64,000 bases of DNA from Amphritea pacifica (GCF_016924145.1 NZ_JAFFZO010000006.1:62001-126000), one strand, 5' to 3'; shown: positions 10,237 to 21,809, counted from the stretch's first letter. Notes: generated from the sequence alone by a model not told the origin. Made by a program: numbers and translations.

Positions 10237-10918
10237 GTCAATTACCAGCCGGGTTGGCCGCATAATCAGTGGAAGTCTCAATGCACTGGTTAACTCAATA
10301 GAAGATTCTGCACCTGAAATGATTCTGGAAGAAGCGCTGAGAGAGGTGGACAGCGCGATCGATCAGGTCAGGGTTGAGCTGGGGCAGATAGCCGCCAGAA
10401 AACACCAGGCCAGCACCCGCTTGATGGAAACCAGCGGTCTGCATGAAGAGTTGAGCAGCAAAATACAGGTTGCTCTGGCCGAAGGCAGAGAGGACCTTGC
10501 CGAAGCGGGGATAGCCCATCAGCTGGATATCGAAGCGCAGATTCCGGTGCTGGAAAAGTCGATCTCTGAGGCGGGTGAAAAAGAGAAAGAGCTTGATGGC
10601 TATATCCAGGCACTGGCGGCGAAAAAGCGCGAGATGAAAGAGGAACTGCAAAAGCTGCTGGCGTTGAAAAATGCCTCGGCTATCCCGGACCATCAAAGCG
10701 CCGAAAACAACGGCTCCGATGTTGCAGCGAAAGTGGCTAAAGCCGAATCTGCATTTGAGCGGATTATTGAAAAACAGACCGCCTATTCCAATGTAAACAA
10801 AAACAGCGCTGAAAACGCAGCAAAACTAGCGGAGCTGGACGAACTTAACCGCACCAACCGCATTAAAGAGCGCCTGGCGTTGCTTAAATCAAACAGTGAA
10901 GACAGCGGTAATGTTTGA
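10229..10918 (+). CDS. PspA/IM30 family protein
   Basis: The 229-residue, almost wholly helical, charged coiled-coil product begins with ITSRVGRIISGSLNALV and continues with EEALREVDSAIDQVRVELGQ, the pattern of PspA/IM30 (bacterial ESCRT-III-like) proteins. These polymerise on the inner membrane and preserve its integrity under stress. The N-terminal amphipathic helix needed for membrane contact is present. It overlaps the genes on both sides by 8 bases. No pspF or sigma-54 promoter is visible, so it is not the classical psp operon; it belongs to the PspA-YqiJ-YqiK type. Confidence 0.88.
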   Translation: MNESITSRVGRIISGSLNALVNSIEDSAPEMILEEALREVDSAIDQVRVELGQIAARKHQASTRLMETSGLHEELSSKIQVALAEGREDLAEAGIAHQLDIEAQIPVLEKSISEAGEKEKELDGYIQALAAKKREMKEELQKLLALKNASAIPDHQSAENNGSDVAAKVAKAESAFERIIEKQTAYSNVNKNSAENAAKLAELDELNRTNRIKERLALLKSNSEDSGNV

Positions 10919-11573
10919 GTTTCTCACCCTGAGTGGCAACTTCCCCTTCACTCTCTCGCTGACAGTGATGGTGATTCTGGCGCTGCTTGAAGGCGTCGGC
11001 CTGGTTGTCGGGCTGGCATTTTCCTCCCTGCTGGAAACACTGCTACCGGACCTCAGCGTTGATGTAGATGCAGCGGATATTCCCGATAGCGGCCTTATCA
11101 GCCGGATACTCGGTTGGTTTTATATTGGCCAGGTACCCTTTCTGGTTTTGCTGATTATCCTGCTCACCTATTTCGGTCTTGCCGGACTGTTTGTGCAAAG
11201 TGTGTATCGCGCTGTTACCGGGCATCTGCTGTACAACTGGCTGGCGATCATTCCAGCAACTTTACTGACACTTCCCCTGACAAGGCTTTCAGTCAAAGGG
11301 GTCGCCAGAGTACTGCCAAAAGATGAATCCGAAGCGGTATCCAGTGAAAGCTTTATCGGCAGAGTCGCCGTGGTCACCACCGGGACAGCCCGGGTGGGCA
11401 GCCCGGCTCAGGCAAAAGTCAAAGACCAACATGGGCAAACCCATTATCTGATGGTGGAGCCTGACAAACACCAGCCAGATCAGCCCCAGGGGTCCCAGGT
11501 ACTGATCATTAAGCAGCAACAGAGTTGTTTTATCGTGATCCCCAATACCAACCCACACCTTGTCAATCAATAA
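10911..11573 (+). CDS. YqiJ-family inner-membrane protein with OB-fold domain
   Basis: The true start is the ATG at 10911 (MFEFLTLSG), overlapping the pspA-like stop. Hydrophobic segments near residues 12-34, 62-88 and 100-120 are membrane spans. The C-terminal 80 residues (FIGRVAVVTTGTARVGSPAQ, then a stretch ending QGSQVLII) match the NfeD/YqiJ OB-fold that sits next to flotillins. YqiJ-type proteins pair with YqiK flotillins, exactly as seen here. The role is membrane organisation with the SPFH partner. Confidence 0.85.
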   Translation: MFEFLTLSGNFPFTLSLTVMVILALLEGVGLVVGLAFSSLLETLLPDLSVDVDAADIPDSGLISRILGWFYIGQVPFLVLLIILLTYFGLAGLFVQSVYRAVTGHLLYNWLAIIPATLLTLPLTRLSVKGVARVLPKDESEAVSSESFIGRVAVVTTGTARVGSPAQAKVKDQHGQTHYLMVEPDKHQPDQPQGSQVLIIKQQQSCFIVIPNTNPHLVNQ

Positions 11574-11590
11574 AAGGAATTATTCAGATT

Positions 11591-13336
11591 ATGTACTTCG
11601 ACCTCACTGAACTTGGCACTGTAGCTGCCATCATTATTATTGGCCTTATCGCCATCGGCTTAATAATGGCGCGGCTCTATCGTCGTGCCTCAAAAGAGAC
11701 CTCCTTCGTCCGCACCGGTTTTGGTGGACAGAAAGTGATTGTCAATGGTGGCGCGATCGTCTTACCCGTGCTGCACGAGATCATTCCGGTCAATATGAAT
11801 ACACTCCGGCTGGAAGTGAAGCGGGCCAATGAGCAGGCACTGATCACCCGCGACCGAATGCGGGTCGATGTTCTGGCAGAGTTTTATGTCCGCGTTCAGC
11901 CCACCGTAGAGTCTATCGCCAACGCCGCCCAGACGCTGGGTATGCGCACCATGGAACCGGAAGCCCTGAAAGAGCTGGTTGAGGGTAAATTTGTTGATGC
12001 CCTGCGCGCTGTGGCTGCCGAGATGGCGATGTACGAACTGCATGAACAGCGGGTCGACTTCGTGCAGAAAGTACAGCAGGTGGTTTCTGAAGACCTGCTG
12101 AAAAACGGTCTCGAACTTGAATCCGTGTCTCTCACCGGTCTCGACCAGACCGGTAAACAGTATTTCAATCCGGATAACGCCTTCGATGCCGAGGGTCTGA
12201 CCAAGCTGACAGAGGCGATTGAAGAGCGTCGCAAGCGCCGTAATGAGATCGAGCAGGAAACAGAGGTCAGTATCGCCAGTAAAAACCTTGAGGCAGAAAA
12301 GCAGCGTTTAGAGATCACCCGTGATCAGGAATATGCCCGACTGCAACAATCCCGCGAGGTCGAAATCCGTAAAGCGACTATTGAAGCGGAGATTATGCGC
12401 GAGCAGGCCGAGAACAAACGTGCTGCAGAACAGGCCCGGATTGTCGCCGAACAGCAAACAGAACAATCCCGCATCAGTTCCGAACAGGCGGTTGAAGAGG
12501 GTCGTATCGGCATGGCCCGTCTGTTGCGGGAGAAAGAGATTGAAAAGAGCAAAGCGATAGAAAGTGCTGAAATTGAAAAACGCCGCACGTTAGAACTGTC
12601 TGAACAGGATAAATCGATAGCCATTGCCCAAAAATCCACTGAGCAATCGGTTGCCGAAGCCAAAGCCAGTCGAGCCCGTTCTGAAGCGGTAAAAGCTGAT
12701 GAACAGGTCATCACTGTGCGGGAAACCGAGATCGCTGAGCGTGATAAACAGATCGAACTGGTGGAAGCGGCAAAAGAAGCAGAACGCAACGCCATCAGTA
12801 TCAAAGTCGGTGCTCAGGCAGAGAAAGAGGCTGCAGAGGATCATGCTGAAGCGGTACGTATTCAGGCCCATGCCGATGCTGATAAGCAGCTGATCAGCGC
12901 TGAAGCACAGAACAAATCTGAAAAACTCTCCGCTGAAGCTGCTGAGATCCGCAACCGGGTCGATGCCGAAGGCAAGCGCGCCCTCAACGAAGCCGAGAAC
13001 CTGCTTGCTGCTGAGCAGATCACCCGTCAGATCAAACTGGCGATCATCGAACGGCTTCCGGACATTATTCGTGAAAGCGTTAAACCGATGGAGCAGATTG
13101 ATGGCATTAAAATCTTTCAGGTTGATGGTCTGAGCGGTTCGGGTTCAAGCGTCTCTGAAGGCGGTGAAGCTCACGCTTCCAGCCTGGCAGATCAGATGGT
13201 TAGCAGTGCCCTGCGGTACAAAGCTCAGGCCCCCCTGGTTGACGGGCTGCTGGAAGAGATCGGTCTGAAAGGCGATTCTCTGAACGGTTTAACCTCAGGC
13301 CTTGCAGACAAAAGAGCTGATAAAATGGCAGATTAG
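11591..13336 (+). CDS. Flotillin-family (YqiK) membrane protein
   Basis: A 581-residue SPFH protein. One N-terminal transmembrane helix (residues about 9-30) precedes an SPFH/band-7 domain (GGQKVIVNGGAIVLPVLHE). Next is a long Glu/Ala/Lys-rich coiled coil and a C-terminal region rich in Gly/Ser. Flotillins form large oligomers in membrane microdomains. The start is the ATG at 11591, 17 bases after the yqiJ stop, with AAGGA upstream. It is the last gene of the four-gene operon and is followed by a strong terminator. Confidence 0.9.
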   Translation: MYFDLTELGTVAAIIIIGLIAIGLIMARLYRRASKETSFVRTGFGGQKVIVNGGAIVLPVLHEIIPVNMNTLRLEVKRANEQALITRDRMRVDVLAEFYVRVQPTVESIANAAQTLGMRTMEPEALKELVEGKFVDALRAVAAEMAMYELHEQRVDFVQKVQQVVSEDLLKNGLELESVSLTGLDQTGKQYFNPDNAFDAEGLTKLTEAIEERRKRRNEIEQETEVSIASKNLEAEKQRLEITRDQEYARLQQSREVEIRKATIEAEIMREQAENKRAAEQARIVAEQQTEQSRISSEQAVEEGRIGMARLLREKEIEKSKAIESAEIEKRRTLELSEQDKSIAIAQKSTEQSVAEAKASRARSEAVKADEQVITVRETEIAERDKQIELVEAAKEAERNAISIKVGAQAEKEAAEDHAEAVRIQAHADADKQLISAEAQNKSEKLSAEAAEIRNRVDAEGKRALNEAENLLAAEQITRQIKLAIIERLPDIIRESVKPMEQIDGIKIFQVDGLSGSGSSVSEGGEAHASSLADQMVSSALRYKAQAPLVDGLLEEIGLKGDSLNGLTSGLADKRADKMAD

Positions 13337-13358
13337 TGCCACTGCTGCTGCAATAAAA

Positions 13359-13385
13359 AAACCACCTGCGCGGGTGGTTTTTTTA
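13359..13385 (+). terminator. Rho-independent terminator after yqiK
   Basis: Inverted repeat ACCACC/GGTGGT with a GC-rich loop, preceded by an A-run and followed by a run of seven T residues. It closes the pspA-yqiJ-yqiK operon. Confidence 0.85.
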
Positions 13386-13531
13386 TTGCTGTGTAGTTAA
13401 GTGCTATTACTGTGCATATGTGTCCAAACAGTTTATCCTGTAAACGGCAGCACATAGAAAGTTGATACGTTTTATTAAAATCTGCTATATTTATCTTTAA
13501 AATATGGTCTATATGATTACAGGGATGTGTA

Positions 13532-14074
13532 ATGAAAAAATTATTTTTTTGCTTTCTCCTTTTTGCTATATCCTCGACTTCTTATGCAGAAAACAAACCT
13601 GTTGATTCTATAAATCCAAATATTGAATTGGTATTTAGCCCTAACTTCCGTCTAGATCTTCCTGTCGAATTCTTTAATTTTACAAAAATAGCAAGTGCTG
13701 ATGATATTCTCATAAAATTCCAGAATGGTTCGTATTTATCATTTAAAGCCATTGATAGAGTAGATGAAGGCCTTGACCCCTTATTCGATCTCAGGCTATA
13801 TCCAGAATTCATATTAGGCTTACGTAAGCCTGACTCCTCTTCTAATGAGACAAATAGTCAGTTCATAAAATCCCTTAATGCATACAAACATAGACTCGGA
13901 AATTTCCAGGTCACTATAGATGAATTTAACAACAAAGTGGTTTATCTAGCAAAAGGAGATCAAGAGTCCGTAGCTTTTGCCATAAATAAACATAATGTTG
14001 AACAAATTCTAGTAATCAACTTTACAAATATTGATGATAAAAAGATATACACCACTCTTAAAGGACTAAGATAA
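13532..14074 (+). CDS. Hypothetical secreted protein in AT-rich patch
   Basis: The 180-residue product starts with a clear Sec signal peptide (KKLFFCFLLFAISS, cleavage probably after SYA). No domain is recognised; the mature part is mixed alpha/beta with no cysteine cluster. Base composition is clearly more AT-rich than in the flanking operons, suggesting horizontal acquisition. Its stop overlaps the next start (TAATG), so the two genes form a unit. Confidence 0.65.
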   Translation: MKKLFFCFLLFAISSTSYAENKPVDSINPNIELVFSPNFRLDLPVEFFNFTKIASADDILIKFQNGSYLSFKAIDRVDEGLDPLFDLRLYPEFILGLRKPDSSSNETNSQFIKSLNAYKHRLGNFQVTIDEFNNKVVYLAKGDQESVAFAINKHNVEQILVINFTNIDDKKIYTTLKGLR

Positions 14075-14412
14075 TGCTTACCGAAACAGATAAACGAGAT
14101 TTATATGAAATTATCGAATCAACTATTGGGCAAGATGCAGTAATAAGAAAAAGCCTTTCTTCATTCAATGAAAGGACAGTGGTAGTTGTAGAGGCGATGA
14201 TAAACGAAAATGCACGCTGTAACAGTAACATGAAAGAGTTAGTTGTTGGTTTAATCTCTGGATCATCTTACATAGCAAAAGGCTGGCTCAAACGTTCATT
14301 AAGAGAGTTCAATCGCACCTTAAAGAGCAAGAAAGTTAAACTTAATGGCTATGGCTGCATGGTCAGCGTTAAAAGCTACTGGAAAAACGCAATATTAATA
14401 ACAGTCATATAA
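14074..14412 (+). CDS. Hypothetical protein, second gene of AT-rich pair
   Basis: A 112-residue protein without a recognised domain. It overlaps the secreted-protein gene by one base and shares its AT-rich composition. The N-terminal half (ETDKRDLYEIIEST) is acidic-helical. The C-terminal part is basic (KRSLREFNRTLKSKKVKL) and ends abruptly after a hydrophobic ILITVI. The end may have been altered, because typical relatives cannot be judged from sequence alone. About 155 bases without features separate it from the convergent lipoprotein gene. Confidence 0.5.
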   Translation: MLTETDKRDLYEIIESTIGQDAVIRKSLSSFNERTVVVVEAMINENARCNSNMKELVVGLISGSSYIAKGWLKRSLREFNRTLKSKKVKLNGYGCMVSVKSYWKNAILITVI

Positions 14413-14568
14413 TTACTCCCCTTATAAACTTCAGCCAATGAGCCAACCCAGTGCTGAATGACTCTAGGAAACATGCTGCGATACGGAGAATTTTCTTCTC
14501 AATCGCTGCTGGAAGCAGACCTTCACCATTCAGGTGTTACTTCCAGTAGCGATAGAGTCGCTTTACAA

Positions 14569-15204
14569 CTACTTAGCCCGGTACGGGCCATTAAGCAGCC
14601 CCCGTCCCTGGTTGTTAATTGCGATATTATTGGCTGTCCGGGCAACCCCGGGGGTCGGATCGACAATCGTGCCAACCACCTGATCCACCACAGCCTGCAC
14701 CAGCATACCGACCAGGCCACCACCGTTATCCCCGGAGCCCTGAGCGTAGGAAACCTGAGTGTCCCACAGGGTCTTGCCGGTTTTGGCATCCACAAGCTTC
14801 ATATTCGCTTTAACAACGGTGGTTGAAGAGAGGATCTCATACTTCTGTCCCCAGTCTTCAATCACCACATAAAGGATGGCATCCGGATTAAGGTGCTCGG
14901 CAAATTTTTCCAGCGGTACATCGTGCATATCAGCCGGTGATTGCAATCCATTTTCCTGCAGAAACTGATTGATCACTGCAACCGGAAACACATAGTAGCC
15001 TTTTTCTGCCAGTGGTCTCGATAACGTCGACAGATAGATATTCGACGCATTGATCTCAATGGAGTTATTCATCGGTGGAATCACCAGAATAGAACGGGGC
15101 TTGCTGGCTTCAAGGGCAGCATAATCATAACGCTCCTGGGTTGCACAACCGCTGCTGAGCAGCACCAGCAGTATAAACGATGCAGATACAATAGAACGTA
15201 GCAT
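14569..15204 (-). CDS. DUF799 (GNA1162-like) lipoprotein
   Basis: A signal peptide ending in the lipobox LLSSGC marks it as a lipoprotein. The body (SILVIPPMNNSIEI, then EDWGQKYEILSSTTVV) matches the DUF799/GNA1162 family, periplasmic outer-membrane lipoproteins with a TolB-N-like fold. The ATG at 15204 overlaps the DUF4810 stop by one base; a GTG at 15207 is also possible. It is third in a conserved trio with a CsgG-like protein and DUF4810, suggesting one envelope assembly. Confidence 0.85.
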   Translation of the reverse strand: MLRSIVSASFILLVLLSSGCATQERYDYAALEASKPRSILVIPPMNNSIEINASNIYLSTLSRPLAEKGYYVFPVAVINQFLQENGLQSPADMHDVPLEKFAEHLNPDAILYVVIEDWGQKYEILSSTTVVKANMKLVDAKTGKTLWDTQVSYAQGSGDNGGGLVGMLVQAVVDQVVGTIVDPTPGVARTANNIAINNQGRGLLNGPYRAK

Positions 15205-15566
15205 CACTGATTAACTCCCTGTTTCTGATTCTTCAGCAGTGTATCAACCAGGGCGGTTGCCTCGGGATAGATTGCTTTCTCTTTCAATAACGCTTGCTGA
15301 GCCAGTCCTGCTTTACCTTCGGCGGCGTACATCATCCCCAGATGGGCATATAACCCCGGAGGCACTTTTTTACCCAGCGCATCTGACTTTTGAATATCCT
15401 CCTCCAGTTTAGTGATCTGCAATGCCGCCGGGGCATTACCGGGTTCAACATACATCTCGTAAATCATCGCTTCGTATGATCCCCAATAATAGAGGCTGTT
15501 GTCCTGGGTGGCACAGCCCCCCAGCAGAACAGTGATACTAACGAACAACAGGGCAAAAATTTTCAC
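15204..15566 (-). CDS. DUF4810 lipoprotein
   Basis: A 120-residue lipoprotein with signal and lipobox VLLGGC. The mature part contains the LYYWGSYE motif and a TPR-like helical pair (AHLGMMYAAEGKAGLAQQAL). It sits 11 bases after the CsgG-like gene and overlaps the DUF799 gene, the usual middle position of this trio. Its function is not established; it probably assists or plugs the CsgG-like partner. Confidence 0.85.
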   Translation of the reverse strand: MKIFALLFVSITVLLGGCATQDNSLYYWGSYEAMIYEMYVEPGNAPAALQITKLEEDIQKSDALGKKVPPGLYAHLGMMYAAEGKAGLAQQALLKEKAIYPEATALVDTLLKNQKQGVNQ

Positions 15567-15577
15567 TCAAACACTCC

Positions 15578-16264
15578 TTATTGTTCGATCTTCCAGGTAC
15601 CGTTCTGCATATCGGTAACCAGATTATTCACCGCTTCCATAATGGCAAAATTCAGCACTTTACCATTCAGCGTTGCGTCATAGCCCGCCGCGCCACCAAA
15701 ACCGATGACTTCACGGTTTGACAGCTCATATTCACCGGCACCCTGAGTTGAGTAGACGATCTGTGAGGTGACAACATCGACAATATTCAGTGAGACTTTA
15801 GCGTAAGCCGTCTGGGTTTTACCTTTGCCGAGGATACCAAACAGCTGCTTGTCGCCGGTGACTTTGCGGCCAAACTCTGTGACATCCCCGGTAACAACAT
15901 AACGTGCCCCCTGAATTTTCTGCTTCACACCACTCAGGCCAGCCTCTTGTTTGAGATCAGCCATACTCTGGCGATCAACAACATTAAAACGGTTGGTTTG
16001 TTGCAGATGCGTTTTGAGGATAGTTTGTGCCTGATTACCCAGCCGGTTGTTATCGGCTGAGAACATCCCCTGCAGGTAGTTAGAACGGTTATCAAAATTA
16101 CCCACCACCAGTGTGGTGCGCGGCCCCTGATAAGTTGCGCGATAGGTTTCGACTTTCTGTGGCTCAATTTCCCGATGACTCTCTGTGGCACAGCCGGTTA
16201 CTAAAACGGCGGTGCAGAGAACAACAGCAGATTTTACAGCCAGTCCTTTGTGTTTAAAAAACAT
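15578..16264 (-). CDS. CsgG/HfaB-family lipoprotein
   Basis: A lipoprotein signal ending VTGC is followed by a CsgG-like core (RTTLVVGNFDNRS, then RFNVVDRQSMADLKQEAGLSG, and GARYVVTGDVTEF). CsgG relatives form outer-membrane oligomers, some of them secretion pores. No curli genes lie nearby, so this is the short CsgG-like partner of DUF4810/DUF799. The ATG at 16264 is preferred to the ATG at 16288 because AAGGA lies about 8 bases before it. Confidence 0.85.
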   Translation of the reverse strand: MFFKHKGLAVKSAVVLCTAVLVTGCATESHREIEPQKVETYRATYQGPRTTLVVGNFDNRSNYLQGMFSADNNRLGNQAQTILKTHLQQTNRFNVVDRQSMADLKQEAGLSGVKQKIQGARYVVTGDVTEFGRKVTGDKQLFGILGKGKTQTAYAKVSLNIVDVVTSQIVYSTQGAGEYELSNREVIGFGGAAGYDATLNGKVLNFAIMEAVNNLVTDMQNGTWKIEQ

Positions 16265-16360
16265 ACAATCAATCCTTTTTAAATTCATCTGCAGCAGGCA
16301 GCGAAATGTGCTTCAGATCGGATAATGACAGAGGTTAATTGTCCTCCCTCAAAACCAAAA

Positions 16361-16386
16361 AAAACAGCCCGGAGGCTGTTTTTTTA
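16361..16386 (-). terminator. Terminator of the atp operon
   Basis: Inverted repeat AACAGCC/GGCTGTT with a 4-base loop. On the minus strand it is followed by eight T residues, the orientation needed to stop transcription from atpC. A T-run on the plus side makes it potentially bidirectional. Confidence 0.85.
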
Positions 16387-16413
16387 TTCGAGTAGCAGTT
16401 CAGTAAGAAAGAA

Positions 16414-16839
16414 TTATTTACCCATCTTCTTACGAATCTGCTGAATAGTACGCAGTTGTGCTGCAGCTTCGGCCAGTTGAGCAGTCGCACGGGAAAAATC
16501 CAGTTCGCTGCTCTTATCAGCCATCACATGTTCAGCATGCTTCTTCGCTTCCTCAGCGGCCGCTTCGTTGATATCACCCGCACGCAGTGCAACGTCCGCT
16601 AGGACAGAGACCTTGTGTGGCTGAACTTCAATGAAGCCACCGGAAACGTAGAAAATCTCCTGCTCACCACCCTGTTTCTTTAGCTCTACAGGACCTGGTT
16701 TCAGTTCCGACAGAAGCGGAGCGTGACCCGGGTAAATACCCAGATCACCCAGGCTACCTGTCACTGAAACGAACTCGATAAGACCAGAGAAGATCTCTTC
16801 TTCAGCACTTACGATGTCACAATGAACAGTCATAGCCAT
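16414..16839 (-). CDS. atpC: ATP synthase F1 subunit epsilon
   Basis: 141 residues. An N-terminal beta-sandwich ([16 protein letters not shown], then [14 protein letters not shown]) and a C-terminal helical hairpin are typical of epsilon, which couples the rotor and inhibits ATP hydrolysis. It is the last gene of the atp operon, 35 bases after atpD and just before the operon terminator. Confidence 0.97.
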   Translation of the reverse strand: MAMTVHCDIVSAEEEIFSGLIEFVSVTGSLGDLGIYPGHAPLLSELKPGPVELKKQGGEQEIFYVSGGFIEVQPHKVSVLADVALRAGDINEAAAEEAKKHAEHVMADKSSELDFSRATAQLAEAAAQLRTIQQIRKKMGK

Positions 16840-16874
16840 GTTGTTATCCTTTTTAAAAGGTTAACTAAGCGCAC

Positions 16875-18263
<1,389 letters not shown>

Positions 18264-18288
18264 TTAACATTTAAACCTGTTAACTGCC

Positions 18289-19152
18289 TTATACAGCAGC
18301 AGCACCACTTACGATCTCAGAGATTTCCTGAGTAATCGCAGCCTGACGAGCTTTGTTGTAAACCATTTGGAGCTCATCGATAAGATCGCCGGCGTTGTCT
18401 GTTGCGTTCTTCATCGCCAGCATTCGTGCTGCCTGTTCACAGGCATTGTTCTCAACCACGGCCTGATAGACCAGGGACTCAATGTAACGAACCAGTAAGC
18501 CGTTCAACAGCTCGCGTGCATCGGGTTCGTAGATATAATCCCAGTGATGGTTAAGACGGTCATCATCGTCTTCTGCTTTCAGCGGAAGAATCTGCTCTAC
18601 CTGTGGCTTCTGCGTCATGGTATTTACGAAATCGTTAGATACCACATACAGCATATCCAGCTTGCCTTCATCGTAAGCATCCAGCATCACCTTAACGGTA
18701 CCGATCAGCTCAGCTGCTTCAGGCTTATCGCCCAGACCAGATTTTGCTGCGGTTACATTACCGCCAAATGTTTTAAAGAAGCTTACAGACTTGGAGCCCA
18801 GAGCACAGATATCGATCTCGATATTTGCGTCTTTAAACTCTTTCATCTTGGCAAGTGCTGCCTTGAACGCATTAATGTTCAAGCCACCGCAGAGACCACG
18901 GTCGGTTGCGACAACAATGAAACCGACACGCTTTACTTCGCGCTGTTGCAGATACAGATGCTTATATTCAGGGTTGGATTTCGCCAGGTGCTGAATCACG
19001 CCACGGATAATCCGGGCGTAAGGACGGCTTTCCTGCATGCGATCCTGAGCTTTACGCATTTTAGATGCAGCCACCATTTCCATAGCGCTGGTAATCTTAC
19101 GTGTGCCCTGAATACTGGCTATCTGCGTCTTTATCTCTTTTCCGGCTGCCAT
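18289..19152 (-). CDS. atpG: ATP synthase F1 subunit gamma
   Basis: 287 residues. The conserved N-terminus ([20 protein letters not shown]) and C-terminus ([12 protein letters not shown], then [16 protein letters not shown]) form the rotating coiled-coil shaft. The DRGLCGGLN motif is present. Confidence 0.97.
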   Translation of the reverse strand: MAAGKEIKTQIASIQGTRKITSAMEMVAASKMRKAQDRMQESRPYARIIRGVIQHLAKSNPEYKHLYLQQREVKRVGFIVVATDRGLCGGLNINAFKAALAKMKEFKDANIEIDICALGSKSVSFFKTFGGNVTAAKSGLGDKPEAAELIGTVKVMLDAYDEGKLDMLYVVSNDFVNTMTQKPQVEQILPLKAEDDDDRLNHHWDYIYEPDARELLNGLLVRYIESLVYQAVVENNACEQAARMLAMKNATDNAGDLIDELQMVYNKARQAAITQEISEIVSGAAAV

Positions 19153-19226
19153 AGTTCCACCTATTAAACCTTTACTTAGTTCAGGTCTGCATAATCACTT
19201 ATGCAGACCTCCACTCAAATGAGCTG

Positions 19227-20771
19227 TTACCAAGTTTGGGTAGATTTGAACTTTTCGATACCAGCCTTGAACTGAGACGCGATCTCGTCATTGTAGTCGC
19301 CACTGTCATTGATCTTAGCCATTACATCAGCGTACTCGCTGTTGAAGTAAGAGATCAGGGCTGCTTCAAAATCAAGGATCTTGTTCAGGTCGATATCGTT
19401 CAGGAAGCCTTCGTTAGCAGCGTACAGACTCAGACCCATGTCTGCGACAGACATTGGTGAGTACTGCTTCTGCTTCATCAGCTCGGTTACGCGCTGACCA
19501 TGCTCAAGCTGAGCACGGGTTGCATCGTCCAGATCAGATGCGAACTGAGCGAATGCCGCCAGTTCACGGTACTGAGCCAGAGCCAGACGTACACCACCAC
19601 CCAGCTTCTTGATGACCTTAGTCTGCGCTGCACCACCTACACGGGATACAGACAGACCAGCGTTGATCGCCGGACGGATACCTGAGTTAAACAGGTCCGC
19701 TTCCAGGAAGATCTGACCATCGGTGATGGAGATAACGTTGGTTGGTACGAATGCAGATACGTCACCACCCTGTGTTTCGATTACTGGCAGTGCAGTCAGG
19801 GAACCAGTCTGGCCCTTAACTTCGCCGTTAGTAAACTTCTCAACATAGGTTGGGTTAACGCGCGCAGCACGTTCCAGCAGACGTGAGTGAAGATAGAATA
19901 CGTCACCCGGGTATGCTTCACGGCCCGGTGGGCGGCGCAGCAGCAGGGAGATCTGACGGTAAGCCCAGGCCTGTTTAGTCAGGTCATCGTATACGATCAG
20001 AGCGTCTTCACCGCGGTCACGGTAGTATTCACCCATAGAACAACCAGCATAAGGTGCCAGGAACTGCATCGCTGCAGGATCGGCTGCACCGGCTGCGACA
20101 ACGATGGTGTGCTCCATCGCGCCATGCTCTTCCAGCTTACGTACAACGTTAGCAATAGTGGACTGCTTCTGTCCGATTGCTACGTAGATACACTTAACAC
20201 CGGTACCTTTCTGGTTGATGATAGCGTCAATCGCGATCGCAGTCTTACCGATCTGACGGTCACCGATAATCAGCTCACGCTGACCACGGCCGATTGGCAC
20301 CATCGCATCAATAGATTTCAGACCAGTCTGTACTGGCTGATCAACTGATTGACGCTCGATTACACCGGGTGCAACCTTTTCAACAGGGTCAGTCAGTTTA
20401 GTTTCAATCGGGCCTTTACCGTCGATCGGGTTACCCAGGGCGTCTACGACACGACCCTGCAGTTCCGGACCAACAGGTACTTCCAGGATGCGGCCGGTAC
20501 AACGCGCGGTCATACCTTCTACCAGACCCTGATAGTCACCCAGTACTACAGCACCTACAGAGTCACGCTCAAGGTTGAGCGCCATACCGTAGATACCGCC
20601 GGGGAATTCGATCATCTCCCCGTACATTACGTCAGCCAGGCCGTGAATCAGGATGATACCGTCAGAAACGCTGACGATAGTACCTTCATTACGGGCTTCA
20701 GAAGAGACATCAAGTTTCTCGATGCGGCTCTTAAGAATCTCGCTGATCTCAGATGGATTCAGTTGCTGCAT
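19227..20771 (-). CDS. atpA: ATP synthase F1 subunit alpha
   Basis: 514 residues. A non-catalytic nucleotide-binding subunit with Walker [10 protein letters not shown], the [19 protein letters not shown] segment and the family signature [12 protein letters not shown]. It is 15 bases after atpH. Confidence 0.98.
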   Translation of the reverse strand: MQQLNPSEISEILKSRIEKLDVSSEARNEGTIVSVSDGIILIHGLADVMYGEMIEFPGGIYGMALNLERDSVGAVVLGDYQGLVEGMTARCTGRILEVPVGPELQGRVVDALGNPIDGKGPIETKLTDPVEKVAPGVIERQSVDQPVQTGLKSIDAMVPIGRGQRELIIGDRQIGKTAIAIDAIINQKGTGVKCIYVAIGQKQSTIANVVRKLEEHGAMEHTIVVAAGAADPAAMQFLAPYAGCSMGEYYRDRGEDALIVYDDLTKQAWAYRQISLLLRRPPGREAYPGDVFYLHSRLLERAARVNPTYVEKFTNGEVKGQTGSLTALPVIETQGGDVSAFVPTNVISITDGQIFLEADLFNSGIRPAINAGLSVSRVGGAAQTKVIKKLGGGVRLALAQYRELAAFAQFASDLDDATRAQLEHGQRVTELMKQKQYSPMSVADMGLSLYAANEGFLNDIDLNKILDFEAALISYFNSEYADVMAKINDSGDYNDEIASQFKAGIEKFKSTQTW

Positions 20772-20786
20772 GTTTAATCCTCACAC

Positions 20787-21326
20787 TCAGGAGTTCATTG
20801 CTTCGGCTAGCTTAGCCAGTCGAGCACGAATAGAGCCGTCGATAACCATATCGTCGGTTCGAACGATCACACCACCAATAATGGACTTGTCCACCTCGGT
20901 AGTCAGACTCACTTCGCGGCCCAGCTTGGAGCTCAGTGCCTGAGTTAATTTTTGTTGCTGCTGCTCGCCCAGATCAAAGGCAGTTGTCACACTTACCTCA
21001 ACAGAATGCTGCTGATTGGCTTTCAACTGTTCAAACTGCGCAGAGATCTCTGGTAACAAAGCCAGACGCTGATTTTCGGCCAGCAAAGAGATAAAGTTCT
21101 TTGCCGACGGATCTGCCATCTGTTCTTCACAGACGGTAATCATTGCATCAGCTTTCTGTTCGCTGGTCAGTCCGGGATTACCCAGAACCAGTTTCATCGT
21201 CTCATGCTGCGCCACTGCAGTTGCAGTTGTCAGCATATCAGACCACTGGTCCAGGTTTCCCTTAGCCACAGCGTGCTCGAAAGCGGCTTTGGTATAAGGT
21301 CGAGCGACTGTATTGAGTTCAGCCAT
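20787..21326 (-). CDS. atpH: ATP synthase F1 subunit delta
   Basis: 179 residues. The N-terminal helical domain starts with TVARPYTKAAFEHA. The C-terminal signature includes DKSIIGGVIVRTDDMVIDGS. It joins F1 to the peripheral stalk b subunits. Confidence 0.97.
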   Translation of the reverse strand: MAELNTVARPYTKAAFEHAVAKGNLDQWSDMLTTATAVAQHETMKLVLGNPGLTSEQKADAMITVCEEQMADPSAKNFISLLAENQRLALLPEISAQFEQLKANQQHSVEVSVTTAFDLGEQQQQKLTQALSSKLGREVSLTTEVDKSIIGGVIVRTDDMVIDGSIRARLAKLAEAMNS

Positions 21327-21338
21327 CGTAAACCTCGC

Positions 21339-21809
21339 TTAAAGCTCAGCAGCTAGTTTTTCAACAAGCTGAGCGTGCGCGTTAGCGTCAACAGACGCTT
21401 CAAGAATTTTCTCAGCACCGGCTACTACAAGAGCAGCAACTTCAGCGCGCAGAACTTCTTTGGCACGGTTTGCTTCCTGATCGATTTCAGCCTGAGCAGC
21501 CGTTACAAGGCGGGTAGCCTCTTCACGTGCTTTCTCTTTTGCTTCATCAACGATCTGGTTAGCTCGCTTATTAGCCTGTTCAATGATGGCGGCTGCTTCT
21601 TCCTTGCTCTTACGCATATCGGCCATGGCTTTTTCCTGAGCCAGTTCCAAGTCGCGTTGAGCACGGTCTGCAGCGTCCAGACCTTCTGCAATTTTCTTCT
21701 TACGTTCTGCCAGCGCACCAGTAATTGGTGGCCAGACATATTTCATACAAAATACAACGAAGAAGGCAAATGCAATGATCTGACCAAAGATGGTTAGATT
21801 GATATTCAC
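21339..21809 (-). CDS. atpF: ATP synthase F0 subunit b
   Basis: 156 residues. One N-terminal membrane helix ([20 protein letters not shown]) is followed by a long charged coiled coil, forming the peripheral stalk. The start is GTG, as often seen for this gene. Confidence 0.97.
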   Translation of the reverse strand: MNINLTIFGQIIAFAFFVVFCMKYVWPPITGALAERKKKIAEGLDAADRAQRDLELAQEKAMADMRKSKEEAAAIIEQANKRANQIVDEAKEKAREEATRLVTAAQAEIDQEANRAKEVLRAEVAALVVAGAEKILEASVDANAHAQLVEKLAAEL

